From assembly GCA_000403215.2 (NCBI GenBank), contig KE159563.1, positions 62,001-126,000 of the forward strand: a stretch of 64,000 bases of DNA. The letters run 5' to 3'. How positions within the stretch are numbered: position 1 is the first letter of the stretch; every line of letters begins with the position of its first letter. The notes under the pieces are model-generated. The model had not been told where the DNA came from and searched no databases. It saw only the letters and a program-made list of their open reading frames with translations. The stretch comes from Lachnospiraceae bacterium A4 (lineage in GTDB: Bacteria > Bacillota > Clostridia > Lachnospirales > Lachnospiraceae). Of the stretch, positions 50,601-59,088 are shown piece by piece. The position numbers and the translations under genes were made by a program.

Positions 50601-50628
50601 ATTATACCCTAATTTAACCAATTTTCAA
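50601..50628 (-). promoter_or_regulatory. Sigma-A-type promoter of mbl
   Basis: On the minus strand TTGAAA, 16 bases, then TATAAT, placed about 215 bp upstream of mbl. The perfect -10 box in a gene-free spacer makes this a good candidate start for the mbl-flhO-flhP-flgJ transcript. Confidence 0.65.
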
Positions 50629-50829
50629 AGGGGTTTCATACTTTTTTTACAATAAAAACTTTGGAAACCTCAAAAAATGCCATCTAAGCCGTTTTACATT
50701 TACTATATCGGCCGTTTTTTCACAATACTTTAGTTATTTTCAAAATATTATGTAAATTTATTATATTATCTGAATATTGATTTGTAAATACTTTTTTTGA
50801 GAAAAAGCGCAAGAAACAGATAAAATAGC

Positions 50830-50870
50830 AAAAACTGCCACAATAAGCCGTAAAAGCCTCTTGTGACAGC
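50830..50870 (-). terminator. Terminator after the bactofilin gene
   Basis: On the minus strand GCTGTCACAA and TTGTGGCAG-type arms pair (one G-U) with an inner AGGC/GCTT extension, followed by TTTTTGCTATTTT. It ends the murA / LytM / bactofilin unit 17 bp after the bactofilin stop. Confidence 0.75.
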
Positions 50871-50886
50871 CTGTAACGCAGTCCTG

Positions 50887-51288
50887 TTATTCTGACGCAG
50901 AATCTGAAAACAAACTTCCTGAGCCTGCCGACGACATGGTGCATCTTCCGTCAAACGCTGCGCCCTCGTCGATGACAAGCGAGCCTGCGGTGATGTTCCC
51001 TGCAATTTTTCCTGTTGATAATATCTCAAGCTTGCCCTGAACCACAATATCACCGTCCACTTTTCCTGAGATGATAACGCTCTGCGCCGAGATGTTCCCT
51101 TTAATCTGCCCGTCTGAACTGAGAATCAGCTTCTTCTCGCAGGTACAGTTTCCGTTGATCACACCGTCAATCCTTATTGTCTCCGCAGAAGTCAGATCGC
51201 CGTCAAACGTGGTCTCCTTTCCAATTAATGTACTAATCTTCTCTCGCCCATCATCTGTGTATGCGGAATTTCTTCCTTTCCCTAACAT
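50887..51288 (-). CDS. Bactofilin family protein
   Basis: This 133-residue protein has a beta-helical bactofilin core (about residues 18-115): ISTLIGKETTFDGDLTSAET, IRIDGVINGNCTC, GQIKGNISAQSVIISGKVDG and GKIAGNITAGSLVID. Short flexible ends flank the core. Bactofilins self-assemble into nucleotide-free filaments and help place cell wall enzymes. Here it follows the LytM-like membrane protein by 13 bp. In other bacteria bactofilins are often paired with M23 proteins, and the partnership here fits that pattern. Confidence 0.92.
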   Translation of the reverse strand: MLGKGRNSAYTDDGREKISTLIGKETTFDGDLTSAETIRIDGVINGNCTCEKKLILSSDGQIKGNISAQSVIISGKVDGDIVVQGKLEILSTGKIAGNITAGSLVIDEGAAFDGRCTMSSAGSGSLFSDSASE

Positions 51289-51301
51289 AATATTCCTCCT
51301 T

Positions 51302-52060
51302 TTATCCCTTCGCGCTCAAGATCTGTAGCGGGTCAATCGCCTTCTCCTGATAAATCACCTGATAGTCCAGTTGTGTCTCCCCGCCGCTCAATGTCGCCAG
51401 TGTGTCACGCACCTGCACCTGCTGCCCGGTCTCGACAGAGACTTCCGCCCCCTGCTGGCACATATAACGCGACCTGTACCCATTGCCATGGTCTACTTCT
51501 ATTATAACCGGATATGTATCGTCCGCCCCGACCAGCGCCACCGTTCCGTCTGCCGCAGCGATGATGCTGTCCTCTGGCTGCGCGCTGAACGAGACATAGG
51601 GGTGTTCATTTGTATAGTGCTCCTTCAGGATACCACCCGCTGTACATGGATACTGGGTTGGGACAGAGGTATCTTCGGGCGCAGCCTCCTCACTGCTCTC
51701 TATAGCCGTTTCCTCCACCAGTTCAGCTCTCAGCGTCTCCGCGTTCCGAAACAGTTCATTTTCTTCCTCGAGCGCAGTATTCTTTGCGCTCAAATCACTT
51801 TTTTCTTTTTCAAGCAGCTTCACTGTCTGCTCACTCGCCGCCAGCTTCTTCCGAAGCGCAGTCTCGCTCTGGTAATGCGCCCCCGAGCGGAAGATTGTCC
51901 ACACGAAGGTGATACATATGAGCGCCATCAGGACGATGATCAGGCGCAGCGTTGCAACCGAGAGATAGAACTGTCTGGTATCATTTCCTATATTCGAAGC
52001 AAAAATAAGAGAAAACGTTTCCTTTCGTTTATGTTTTTGCTGTTTCATAAGAATCTCCAT
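51302..52060 (-). CDS. Membrane-anchored LytM-like protein with degenerate active site (SpoIIQ position)
   Basis: This 252-residue protein has one helix near residues 28-50 (LRLIIVLMALICITFVW), a coiled coil of about 50 residues (SEQTVKLLEKEKSDLSAKNT) and a C-terminal M23/LytM fold with IIAAADGTVALVG and VIIEVDHGNGYRSRYM. The metal-binding motifs of M23 peptidases are lost: the HxxxD region reads EHPYVSF and the HxH region reads LDYQVIY. It therefore should not cleave peptidoglycan. The gene lies just after murA and before bactofilin and mbl; in sporeforming clostridia spoIIQ is found between murA-spoIID and spoIIID-mbl. It could be SpoIIQ or an envelope partner of the bactofilin. Confidence 0.72.
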   Translation of the reverse strand: MEILMKQQKHKRKETFSLIFASNIGNDTRQFYLSVATLRLIIVLMALICITFVWTIFRSGAHYQSETALRKKLAASEQTVKLLEKEKSDLSAKNTALEEENELFRNAETLRAELVEETAIESSEEAAPEDTSVPTQYPCTAGGILKEHYTNEHPYVSFSAQPEDSIIAAADGTVALVGADDTYPVIIEVDHGNGYRSRYMCQQGAEVSVETGQQVQVRDTLATLSGGETQLDYQVIYQEKAIDPLQILSAKG

Positions 52061-52102
52061 TCTGCATATACATTACAAACCTGTAGGCCGCATAGGCATC
52101 TC

Positions 52103-53395
52103 CTATCCGACCTTTAATTTAAACTTTTGTAACTCTTTATCTGACTCCACCTTCTCGATTTGTGCCCCCAGACTTTGCAGTTTTACGTCAAAGTCCTCAT
52201 ACCCGCGCTCGATATACTTGATGTCCTCCACGGTGCTGAAGCCTTCCGCTGTGAGGCAGGCAAGCACAAGCGCCGCCCCGGCCCTGAGGTCCGGCGCTGT
52301 CAGATTTGCGCTGGTAAACTTCTCCACGCCTTCTATAATGGCTGTATTTCCCTCGACCTTGATATTCGACCCCATCTTTGCAAGCTCATCGACATATTTA
52401 AAGCGGTTGTCAAAGATGCTCTCCGTCACAATGCTTGTCCCTTTGGCGAGTGCCAAGGAGACCGCGATCTGCGGCTGCATATCGGTGGGAAATCCCGGAT
52501 ACGGCAGTGTCTTGACATGTGTATTCTGGAGACATTTGGACATCACGACGCGCACTGCGTCATCTGACTCCTCGATCTGGCATCCCATCTCCATCAATTT
52601 TGCCGTCGTAGATTCGAGATGCTTAGGAATCACATTCTTGATCGTGACATCGCCTTTGGTGATTGCCGCTGCGAACATAAAAGTCCCCGCCTCGATCTGA
52701 TCTGGTATGATAGAGTATTCGGACGCATGCAGCTTCTTCACGCCGGACACCCTGATCACATCTGTGCCGGCGCCTTTGATGTTCGCCCCCATCGAGTTGA
52801 GAAAATTTGCCACATCCACCACATGAGGCTCTTTTGCCGCGTTCTCAATCACAGTTCTTCCCTCTGCGAGCGCGGCTGCCAGCATAATATTGATCGTGGC
52901 ACCCACCGACACCGTATCCAGATAGATGTGCGCCCCTTTTAACTGCTGTGCGTCTGCTATAATCAGCCCGTGTTCAATCTTTACACTTGCCCCGAGCGCC
53001 TTAAAGCCTTTGATGTGCAGATCAATCTTGCGGCTTCCGATGTTGCAGCCGCCCGGCAGCGCCACCTCCGCATGTTTATACTTGCCAAGCAATGCCCCCA
53101 GCAGATAGTAAGATGCCCGTATTTTTTTGATGTAGTCATCCTCGATCACGAGCCCTGAAATCATCGATGCATTGATTCGCACGGTATGCCTGTCACTCCG
53201 GTATACAATCACACCGATACTCTCCATCGCCTGTAGCAGAACATTGATATCTCTCACATCGGGTATATTGTCGATCACTGTCATCTCATCCGTCATAATT
53301 GCCGCGGCAAGCACACCCAATGCTGCATTTTTTGCGCCGCCGATTTCAACTTCACCAACCAGGGGATTTCCCCCCTTAATTGCGTACTGTTCCAT
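52103..53395 (-). CDS. murA: UDP-N-acetylglucosamine 1-carboxyvinyltransferase (MurA)
   Basis: This 430-residue protein begins MEQYAIKGGNPLVGEVEIGG. It has Lys22 in GGAKNAALG and the catalytic Cys117 in LPGGCNIGSRKIDLHI, the fosfomycin-binding cysteine; NPDVRD-type and EAGTFMFAAAITKGDV blocks follow. It adds enolpyruvate to UDP-GlcNAc, the first step of peptidoglycan synthesis. I chose the ATG at 53395 with GAGGTGG just before it; a longer frame from 53479 adds 28 residues (cysteine-rich, no match). The promoter is at 53569-53597. Confidence 0.95.
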   Translation of the reverse strand: MEQYAIKGGNPLVGEVEIGGAKNAALGVLAAAIMTDEMTVIDNIPDVRDINVLLQAMESIGVIVYRSDRHTVRINASMISGLVIEDDYIKKIRASYYLLGALLGKYKHAEVALPGGCNIGSRKIDLHIKGFKALGASVKIEHGLIIADAQQLKGAHIYLDTVSVGATINIMLAAALAEGRTVIENAAKEPHVVDVANFLNSMGANIKGAGTDVIRVSGVKKLHASEYSIIPDQIEAGTFMFAAAITKGDVTIKNVIPKHLESTTAKLMEMGCQIEESDDAVRVVMSKCLQNTHVKTLPYPGFPTDMQPQIAVSLALAKGTSIVTESIFDNRFKYVDELAKMGSNIKVEGNTAIIEGVEKFTSANLTAPDLRAGAALVLACLTAEGFSTVEDIKYIERGYEDFDVKLQSLGAQIEKVESDKELQKFKLKVG

Positions 53396-53568
53396 CGTCC
53401 ACCTCATCATTTTCCTGTAACTGCAAAGCCAGCTCACACAGTCACACGTCTTAGCACTTTGACAATCTATTTGAGTCAAATTTCATTCATTTATTCCTTT
53501 ATTACCCTTTATTCCCTTGTACGCGCTTCCTTATACACAGTTGTTTATGCTATAACCAAACTCTTACG

Positions 53569-53597
53569 ATTATATACCTTTTTCATACATTTGTAAA
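53569..53597 (-). promoter_or_regulatory. Sigma-A-type promoter of murA
   Basis: On the minus strand TTTACA, 17 bases, TATAAT. The start of murA lies about 175 bp downstream, leaving a leader in which I see no clear hairpin. The 290-bp spacer 53396-53685 otherwise holds only AT-rich sequence. Confidence 0.7.
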
Positions 53598-53685
53598 CTG
53601 CCAGACTGCTATGTATATTTTGATTTCAGGGAAGTTTTTTGTTGACATTAACGAAACCTCCCGTCAATCCCTGCTCTGCTTTTTG

Positions 53686-55254
53686 TCAATTTAAATATTT
53701 TAATGGATTCACAGCACTGCCGTTGATACGGATTTCAAAATGAAGGTGCGGCCCAGTACTCCTGCCCGTGTTTCCACTCAGCGCGATGCGTTCGCCCTGT
53801 GCTACGGTCTGGCCTGTTTTTACCAGAACTTTACTCAGATGTCCGTACCGGGTCTGTCTGCCGTCCGCGTGGTTGATATAGACGGCATATCCATAGCCGC
53901 TCGCCCAGCCTGCATGAACAACAGTTCCCGCATTGGAGGCTGCCACCGTCGTTCCGATGGGCACTGCCCAGTCAATACCCTTGTGGTTTGTCGAAGCGCC
54001 CTTTGTCGGCGCACTGCGCGCACCAAATCCAGAACTCTGCCGTCCGCCTGAGATGGGCTTGATATATGTCGGCGGAATCTTCGTTCCCCGCTCAATGATC
54101 TTGGGCACTGCGTCGGCATATATTTCCTCCTTCAAGATTTCCCTGCCGACCTCCTGACCATTCTTGTACTCAATCACTGCCGCCACCTTACGTCTGCCGG
54201 CAGAGGGCTCCTGCAGGGTTGCCCGCTGTGTGGTGTACCAGTCATCATTGGGTATGTACTGTACTTCTGCTTCGTAATCTTCTGTGTAGACCTGTTCCTC
54301 CTTCCACATGACAGACAGCTCCGGCTCCGGCACGTTGATGACAAGCTCCTGATCGACACGTATCATTGTATTTTCATCCTCAAGCGCATCGTTGATCGCG
54401 ATCAGCTCATCCATCGGAATGTTGTTTGTCAGGCAGATTTGGGACAAGGTATCGCCCGAGACCACTTTATAGATAATCTGCGTCTCCTGTTCCTTCGTCA
54501 CCAGATTTACCGCCTCCTCCACGGTATTGAGTTCTTCCTCCAGCAGATATGCCTCCACGACCTCGATTTTCTCCGCAAAGTCAATGTCCGTCAAGCCTCC
54601 TGTAAAGTCCTCAAAGCGCCGCTCTACCTCCGGTTCTACCGAGGCAAACATCGCATCCAGCTCAGCTTCAATGCCGGCGGAGATGTCAGGCTCTTTTTCT
54701 GCCGGCGCTGCCTCCTCCCGCGGAAGAATGACGGCCTCCAGCACGTTAATCTCACGGTCTTGGTCCAGTCCCAGCTCAACCTGATACTGGTTTTGTGTAT
54801 CGTAGGGCGACAGTGCCTGCTCTAATAATTCGTGCACTTCCTCGTAGGACCCCAGGTTGACTGCGGTCTCATTGACCTTCACAGTATACGAGCGGTGAAG
54901 CGTCTCCCTTGTGCTGCGCTTCATGACATCTGCCATTCTTCTGACAACATCTTCCTCGTCATCGACCACAGCCCACAGCCGCTCACTCCCGACCGTCTCT
55001 AATTCTGTATCCATAAACACCAGCTCATTGCTCCCAAGCTCACGCACCGCCTGGTGTCTGGCTCTCACCAGCAGCTCCTCCAAATTCTCCTTGGACGGCA
55101 GATTGCCCACCTCCACGCCATTCAGAGAAACCGCAAAATAATTATCTCCTGCATGTTGAAAAAGCTGCATTGATGGAAATAAGAGCGCACAAACCGCAAG
55201 GGCGATTGCGGCAGTCTCTATGGCGCACAGCTTTATTTTTTTATAAAAATGCAT
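53686..55254 (-). CDS. LysM and M23 (LytM) peptidoglycan endopeptidase
   Basis: This 522-residue protein has a signal-anchor helix near residues 8-28 and a long acidic region. A LysM domain (about 254-300, YKVVSGDTLSQICLTNNIPM) is followed by a G5-like stretch (about 335-395, VAAVIEYKNGQEVGREILKE) and a C-terminal M23 domain. All metal ligands are kept: His424 and Asp428 (NHKGID), His473 (YGH) and His503-x-His505 (GPHLHFEI). It should cut peptide bridges of peptidoglycan outside the cell. The LysM-G5-M23 order is common in Clostridia. It is transcribed apart from murA and ends 90 bp before the murA promoter. Confidence 0.93.
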   Translation of the reverse strand: MHFYKKIKLCAIETAAIALAVCALLFPSMQLFQHAGDNYFAVSLNGVEVGNLPSKENLEELLVRARHQAVRELGSNELVFMDTELETVGSERLWAVVDDEEDVVRRMADVMKRSTRETLHRSYTVKVNETAVNLGSYEEVHELLEQALSPYDTQNQYQVELGLDQDREINVLEAVILPREEAAPAEKEPDISAGIEAELDAMFASVEPEVERRFEDFTGGLTDIDFAEKIEVVEAYLLEEELNTVEEAVNLVTKEQETQIIYKVVSGDTLSQICLTNNIPMDELIAINDALEDENTMIRVDQELVINVPEPELSVMWKEEQVYTEDYEAEVQYIPNDDWYTTQRATLQEPSAGRRKVAAVIEYKNGQEVGREILKEEIYADAVPKIIERGTKIPPTYIKPISGGRQSSGFGARSAPTKGASTNHKGIDWAVPIGTTVAASNAGTVVHAGWASGYGYAVYINHADGRQTRYGHLSKVLVKTGQTVAQGERIALSGNTGRSTGPHLHFEIRINGSAVNPLKYLN

Positions 55255-55330
55255 ATTCTATTCCTTTTACCGACTGTATTTTTTAACATTATAATTCTAA
55301 CAGCCTTTTGCGGTAATGTAAAGAAAAAAC

Positions 55331-55924
55331 TTACGCCTTGCCGGATGTAGAACGCCTGTGCCCACCGCGCTGCACACTATAGCCAAACTTTCCTACTTTA
55401 CTGCCGAGGTCATAGTACCCGCCGTGGCTGTAGACGACCGGGTTTGCATTCTCCAGATGAAAACCGCCCTTTTCGTCCATATACTGCTCATCTGCATGGA
55501 CTGCAACGACCTTCGCAAGAAACAGGTCATGTGAGCCAAGCTGCTCTGTCTGCACCACGATGCACTCTATGTTCACCGGGCTCTGCGCGATGCACGGCGC
55601 CTTCACGATGTCCGATTTTACCGGCGTGAGTCTGGTCTCCTTCCACTTGTCCACGTCCCTGCCGCTCTTCACGCCGCAGTAATCCGCAGCGTGTGTGAGC
55701 GCACTCGTTGTCAGATTAATGACAAACTCCCCCGTCTCCTTGAGCATGTGATAGGAATAGCGGGACGGGCGGACTGAAATACTTGCCATCGGCGGATTTG
55801 TGCAGACTGTTCCCGCCCATGCAACGGTGATTATATTCGTGCTGCCAGCCAGATCTGCCACAGTCACCATCACCACCGGAAGCGGATAGAGCATATTGCC
55901 CGGCTTAAATGAAATCTTTGCCAT
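55331..55924 (-). CDS. Flavin reductase family protein
   Basis: This 197-residue protein has a FMN-binding split-barrel domain: PLPVVMVTVADLAGSTNIITV, MASISVRPSRYSYHMLKETGEFV and a DLFLAKVVAVHAD core strand typical of the flavin reductase / DIM6-NTAB family. Members bind FMN and use NAD(P)H, or act as stand-alone flavoproteins. It ends with a basic tail (GGHRRSTSGKA). It lies 10 bp after the coiled-coil membrane protein. No pathway partner is evident. Confidence 0.88.
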   Translation of the reverse strand: MAKISFKPGNMLYPLPVVMVTVADLAGSTNIITVAWAGTVCTNPPMASISVRPSRYSYHMLKETGEFVINLTTSALTHAADYCGVKSGRDVDKWKETRLTPVKSDIVKAPCIAQSPVNIECIVVQTEQLGSHDLFLAKVVAVHADEQYMDEKGGFHLENANPVVYSHGGYYDLGSKVGKFGYSVQRGGHRRSTSGKA

Positions 55925-55934
55925 GCCAGCCTCC

Positions 55935-56570
55935 TTACTTGATGATTCCCGTGAGCATCAATGCCCACAAAATAACACTGGCAGCCGAAGCCAGCATCGA
56001 AAGCACAGATATTGCCATGACTTTGTTCAGCTTTGCACTCAGCTCATTTTTCAAAGCGCTCTGCTCACTCTGCGCATTCTCCATCGAGCGCTTGATCTCA
56101 TCCACGACGACCGCCTGCACATTTCTGTACACCTTGACATTTTCCTTGTGCACAAAATCATCGGATTTCTGGAATTTATTCTCAAGCAGGTCTGTGATTG
56201 CGGTGATGTCTGTCTGCTTGCGCGCCTCCTCAGCGCGCTCCCGCTCAAGCCGCTCCTCCTCCCTGCGTTCCAGCTCTGCCTCACGGTTTCTTGTCTGCTC
56301 ATCGGTGAGATCTCTCAGCGCTGCGATCAGCCGCTGCTCTTCCTCCTTCATATTCTGGATTTTGCCCGCATTGTCCCCGATCATCAAGTCCAGCTTCTCT
56401 GAAAGCTCTGTATTGCGGTAATTGAGTTTTCTCATCTCCTGCAGAATCTTTTCGTATTCTGACACCTGCATTTGCAGCCGCTGCAACTCCTCTGCCTCTG
56501 CCTGTGAATTTGCCTTAATCAGCTCCTGCGCGCTGATTTTCTGCGCCAGTTTATCCATAAAATTATCCAT
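55935..56570 (-). CDS. Coiled-coil protein with C-terminal membrane anchor
   Basis: This 211-residue protein has a long charged coiled coil (about residues 20-120, with ELQRLQMQVSEYEKILQEM and RREEERLERERAEEARK) and a stretch similar to structural tail proteins. A single C-terminal helix (about 188-208, VLSMLASAASVILWALML) closes the sequence. It is a tail-anchored cytoplasmic protein; the family is not recognised. It is upstream of the flavin reductase gene by 10 bp, in one transcript. A scaffold role is possible but not shown. Confidence 0.75.
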   Translation of the reverse strand: MDNFMDKLAQKISAQELIKANSQAEAEELQRLQMQVSEYEKILQEMRKLNYRNTELSEKLDLMIGDNAGKIQNMKEEEQRLIAALRDLTDEQTRNREAELERREEERLERERAEEARKQTDITAITDLLENKFQKSDDFVHKENVKVYRNVQAVVVDEIKRSMENAQSEQSALKNELSAKLNKVMAISVLSMLASAASVILWALMLTGIIK

Positions 56571-56942
56571 GCCCTTAACCGTTCCTTCCCATCAAATGCG
56601 CCTGCTTTTTCTTATATACTTATTTCTGAACACTTTTTTCTATTACTATTGTCGCTATACAGCGGTTGTCACACAACAATTGTATACTGTTTTTTATTAT
56701 ACCGCTTTTTGTGTAACTTGCATATAAAATATTGGAATTTCATCTGCTTAATATGCATATTTACAATAATCTAACATTTTATTCATAATTTGTTCATATT
56801 TAAATGGTAATATTAAACCATAGCAAACGACAACTACTTCGTGTTTTCATTACACATAGATAAATTTTTTCATAATAGCCTCGGTGCATTTCTCTGAAAT
56901 GTATCGGGGCACTCCTCATTTTATGCGTCTTTTCAATCGTTT
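56571..56942. other. 372-bp gene-free spacer
   Basis: AT-rich spacer between the coiled-coil protein and the alarmone synthetase gene. It holds a perfect TATAAT -10 candidate on the minus strand (56696-56701) with no clear -35 box, and an imperfect hairpin (56878-56910). I see no credible open frame or RNA gene. Confidence 0.6.
56878..56910 (-). terminator. Imperfect hairpin after the alarmone synthetase gene
   Basis: On the minus strand GCCCCGATACATTTC and GAAATGCACCGAGGC pair with mismatches around AGA, 32 bp after the stop codon. The following sequence is ATTATGAAAAAATT, not a strong U-run, so termination is uncertain. Confidence 0.45.
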
Positions 56943-57584
56943 CTAATACAATGACAGTTGTTTTACCTCCTCATTGAGAGACAGCATCTTTGCATCAAGC
57001 TCTGATACCATTTTCGCACAGGCATAAAGCTCTTCTTTAATATATTCTGGTACATTTACGTCAAATTTATAATTAATCTTGTGCTCTAAGCTCGCCCAGA
57101 AATCCATCGCCACGGTGCGGATTTGTATCTCTACTTTTGCATCCACTCGCTTTTCAGACAGATAGATCGGAATGGACACAATCATATGATAGCTTTTGTA
57201 TCCGCTTGATTTGGGCCGCTTGATATAATCCTTGATTGAGATGATCTTGATATCACTCTGCCGTTCGAGCATTTCTGCAATCCTGTAGATATCCGTTGTG
57301 AAAGAACAGATAATGCGGATGCCTGCAATGTCATTGATGTAGTTTATCATGTTGTCAATGGTTGACTCATAACCATGTTTCTTGAGTTTTTTCACAATGC
57401 TCTCAGAGGTTTTGATTCTTGACTTAATATGTTCAATCGGATTATACTGGTGCACATGCTGAAATTCGTCATTAAGAATCTCCAGCTTTGTTCCGATCTC
57501 CTTCAGCGCGGAAGTGTATATCAGGATCACTTCTCTCCAGCTATCCACATCAGAGCTTCCATTTCCACCGTACTCCATAAACAA
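56943..57584 (-). CDS. Small alarmone synthetase (RelA/SpoT synthetase domain)
   Basis: This 213-residue protein has only the (p)ppGpp synthetase domain: HIKSRIKTSESIVKKLKKHG, NDIAGIRIICSF, SSGYKSYHMIVSIPIYL and EIQIRTVAMDFWASLEHKINY are the canonical RelA_SpoT blocks. No hydrolase, TGS or ACT domain is present. It should make ppGpp or pppGpp from GTP or GDP plus ATP, like RelQ or RelP, when expressed. The divergent small gene starts 158 bp away. It is at the long end of small alarmone synthetases in size. Confidence 0.93.
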   Translation of the reverse strand: MFMEYGGNGSSDVDSWREVILIYTSALKEIGTKLEILNDEFQHVHQYNPIEHIKSRIKTSESIVKKLKKHGYESTIDNMINYINDIAGIRIICSFTTDIYRIAEMLERQSDIKIISIKDYIKRPKSSGYKSYHMIVSIPIYLSEKRVDAKVEIQIRTVAMDFWASLEHKINYKFDVNVPEYIKEELYACAKMVSELDAKMLSLNEEVKQLSLY

Positions 57585-57742
57585 CCCCGCCTTTCCCTTC
57601 TTCCCACAGACACAACGTTTATTATTTTACCACATTTTAGCGGATTGTGAACAGTTCAATTCTAAAATTTTTATATAATTTCTCCTTTTTATTTATATGC
57701 GTTCATGTTAGAATTGTTCCATATGATAAGGAGGAGATTGAT

Positions 57743-58009
57743 ATGTTTCGGTTGTGGGCTAGGATATTTCAGGACAATCATATGTTACAGGATACTGTCA
57801 TTTGCGACGAACGTAATGAGACGCGCACGCACAAAGTATTTGACGCGCTCGAGGCGGTCTGCTATCAGTTTGACCTCAGCAAACCGATCTGGCTCGACGC
57901 CAATATTGCAGATTTTAAAAAGCATGACAAGACTCGTTTTACGTCGGACAATTTTGTGGAGAATATCGGTTTTGACTATCTGGAAATCCATGTGATTGAG
58001 GAAGATTAA
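57743..58009 (+). CDS. Small conserved-looking protein of unknown function
   Basis: This 88-residue acidic protein starts MFRLWARIFQDNHMLQDTV. It has an ICDERNETRTHKVFDALEAV helix, CYQFDLSKPIWLDANIADF and a DNFVENIGFDYLEIHVIEED tail. It looks like a complete soluble domain, possibly alpha/beta, with no family I recognise. The ATG at 57743 follows AAGGAGGAG by six bases; the frame extends upstream without a matching start. It is the first of two plus-strand genes, divergent from the alarmone synthetase gene. Confidence 0.75.
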   Translation: MFRLWARIFQDNHMLQDTVICDERNETRTHKVFDALEAVCYQFDLSKPIWLDANIADFKKHDKTRFTSDNFVENIGFDYLEIHVIEED

Positions 58010-58063
58010 AGCAATCCGGGGATTCTCTGCACCGCAGCATGGCGTTCGGAATGAATATTTTAG

Positions 58064-58092
58064 TTGACATCAGGCATGATAAGTAGTAGTAT
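58064..58092 (+). promoter_or_regulatory. Promoter candidate for the hemolysin III family gene
   Basis: TTGACA, 17 bases, TAGTAT, about 150 bp upstream of the start codon. The -35 is perfect and the -10 weaker; TATAAT overlaps three bases later but with a 20-base spacer. Confidence 0.55.
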
Positions 58093-58184
58093 AATGTGTA
58101 TCTGTATGTAGTTTTTAATACTACATTACATTTTGTCCAACTCTATGTATAATTGTTTGAATTGTCACGATACCCTCGGAGTGT

Positions 58185-58204
58185 TCTGCATTTGCTGATG
58201 CAGA
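58185..58204 (+). promoter_or_regulatory. Hairpin in the leader of the hemolysin III family gene
   Basis: TCTGCAT and ATGCAGA form a perfect 7-bp stem around TTGCTG, 37 bp before the start codon and 17 bp before the ribosome binding site. A CCC run lies before it and a GGG run after it, which could pair outside it. It resembles no riboswitch I can name. Confidence 0.4.
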
Positions 58205-58241
58205 GACGGTTTCGGGAGTACATGTAAAGGAGGAGTATCTT

Positions 58242-58883
58242 ATGCAGTTAACGATCAGAGAACCCGGAAGCGCCATCACACACTTTATCGCCTGCCTGAT
58301 GGCGGCAATCGCCGCATCGCCGCTGATTATGAAGGCGCACAGCGGTCTGACAACCTTGGCGCTCGCAGTCTTTGCCGCCAGCATGATTTTACTGTACGGT
58401 GCAAGTGCACTCTATCACAGCGTCAATGTCACCGGACGGATTTTACAGGTCTTTCGAAAAATTGACCACATGATGATCTTTGTGCTGATCGCAGGCTCTT
58501 ACACGCCGGTCTGCCTGATTGTCCTTGGCGGCACGATGGGCTGCTCGCTGCTTGCGCTCGTGTGGGGTGCCGCCATTGCCGGTATGCTGGTTAAAGCTTT
58601 GTGGATCACCTGCCCTAAGTGGTTTTCTTCTATGATTTATATTGCGATGGGCTGGCTGTGTCTGCTTGTCTTTGGCACGCTGTGGAGTACGCTGCCCCAC
58701 GCGGCGTTTGGCTGGCTGCTTGCCGGGGGCATTATCTACACAATCGGCGGTGTCATCTACGCACTCAAGCTGCCGGTGTTTAATTCCCTCCACAAATACT
58801 TTGGCTCGCATGAGATTTTCCACCTGTTTGTGATGGGCGGGAGTATCTGCCACTTTATCTTTATGTATCTATATGTTGCCTGA
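58242..58883 (+). CDS. Hemolysin III family membrane protein (YqfA/PAQR-like)
   Basis: This 213-residue protein has seven helices. The family marks are EPGSAITHFIACLMA near the start, ASALYHSVNV (Ser/His of the metal site near residue 55-58), FRKIDHMMIFVLIAGSYTPV and the final GSHEIFHLFVMGGSICHF with paired histidines. These fit the HlyIII/PAQR superfamily, thought to bind zinc and act as membrane hydrolases or modulators of membrane fluidity. A true haemolytic role is not implied. AAGGAGG seven bases upstream supports the start. Confidence 0.93.
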   Translation: MQLTIREPGSAITHFIACLMAAIAASPLIMKAHSGLTTLALAVFAASMILLYGASALYHSVNVTGRILQVFRKIDHMMIFVLIAGSYTPVCLIVLGGTMGCSLLALVWGAAIAGMLVKALWITCPKWFSSMIYIAMGWLCLLVFGTLWSTLPHAAFGWLLAGGIIYTIGGVIYALKLPVFNSLHKYFGSHEIFHLFVMGGSICHFIFMYLYVA

Positions 58884-58945
58884 CTTATGAAGTATTCTAT
58901 ACCGGGCAGCTCTGGCTGCATATTTCCATTCCGCGTCCGTGCGCA

Positions 58946-58990
58946 TAAAAACCAAGACATTTTAACGGTAGTGGTGTCTTGGTTTTTATT
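58946..58990. terminator. Bidirectional terminator between hemolysin III family gene and spoVT
   Basis: AAAAACCAAGACA (58947-58959) and TGTCTTGGTTTTT (58975-58987) form a perfect 13-bp stem, with runs of A and T on both flanks. It can stop transcription from both convergent genes. Confidence 0.85.
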
Positions 58991-59088
58991 TTGCAATCAA
59001 GTATAAAACATATCTGCGCGCAGCCAAAAAGAAACCGCAGGCACAAAACCTACAGTTCCTTCTTCCATCCTATCATTACAGCAGCCCT

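Larger units (their letters stand above)
50387..50886. other. 500-bp gene-free spacer between mbl and the bactofilin gene
   Basis: AT-rich. It holds the mbl promoter (50601-50628), a 9-bp-arm palindrome in the mbl leader (50516-50535) and the terminator after the bactofilin gene (50830-50870). Between 50630 and 50830 I see only AT-rich sequence with no convincing open frame. Confidence 0.7.

Noticed and set aside
53991-54000. Spo0A box (TTGTCGAA-like)
   Set aside because: It lies in the coding sequence of the M23 gene; a similar one in the 951-residue membrane protein gene near 9016 is also coding, so neither is a convincing control site.
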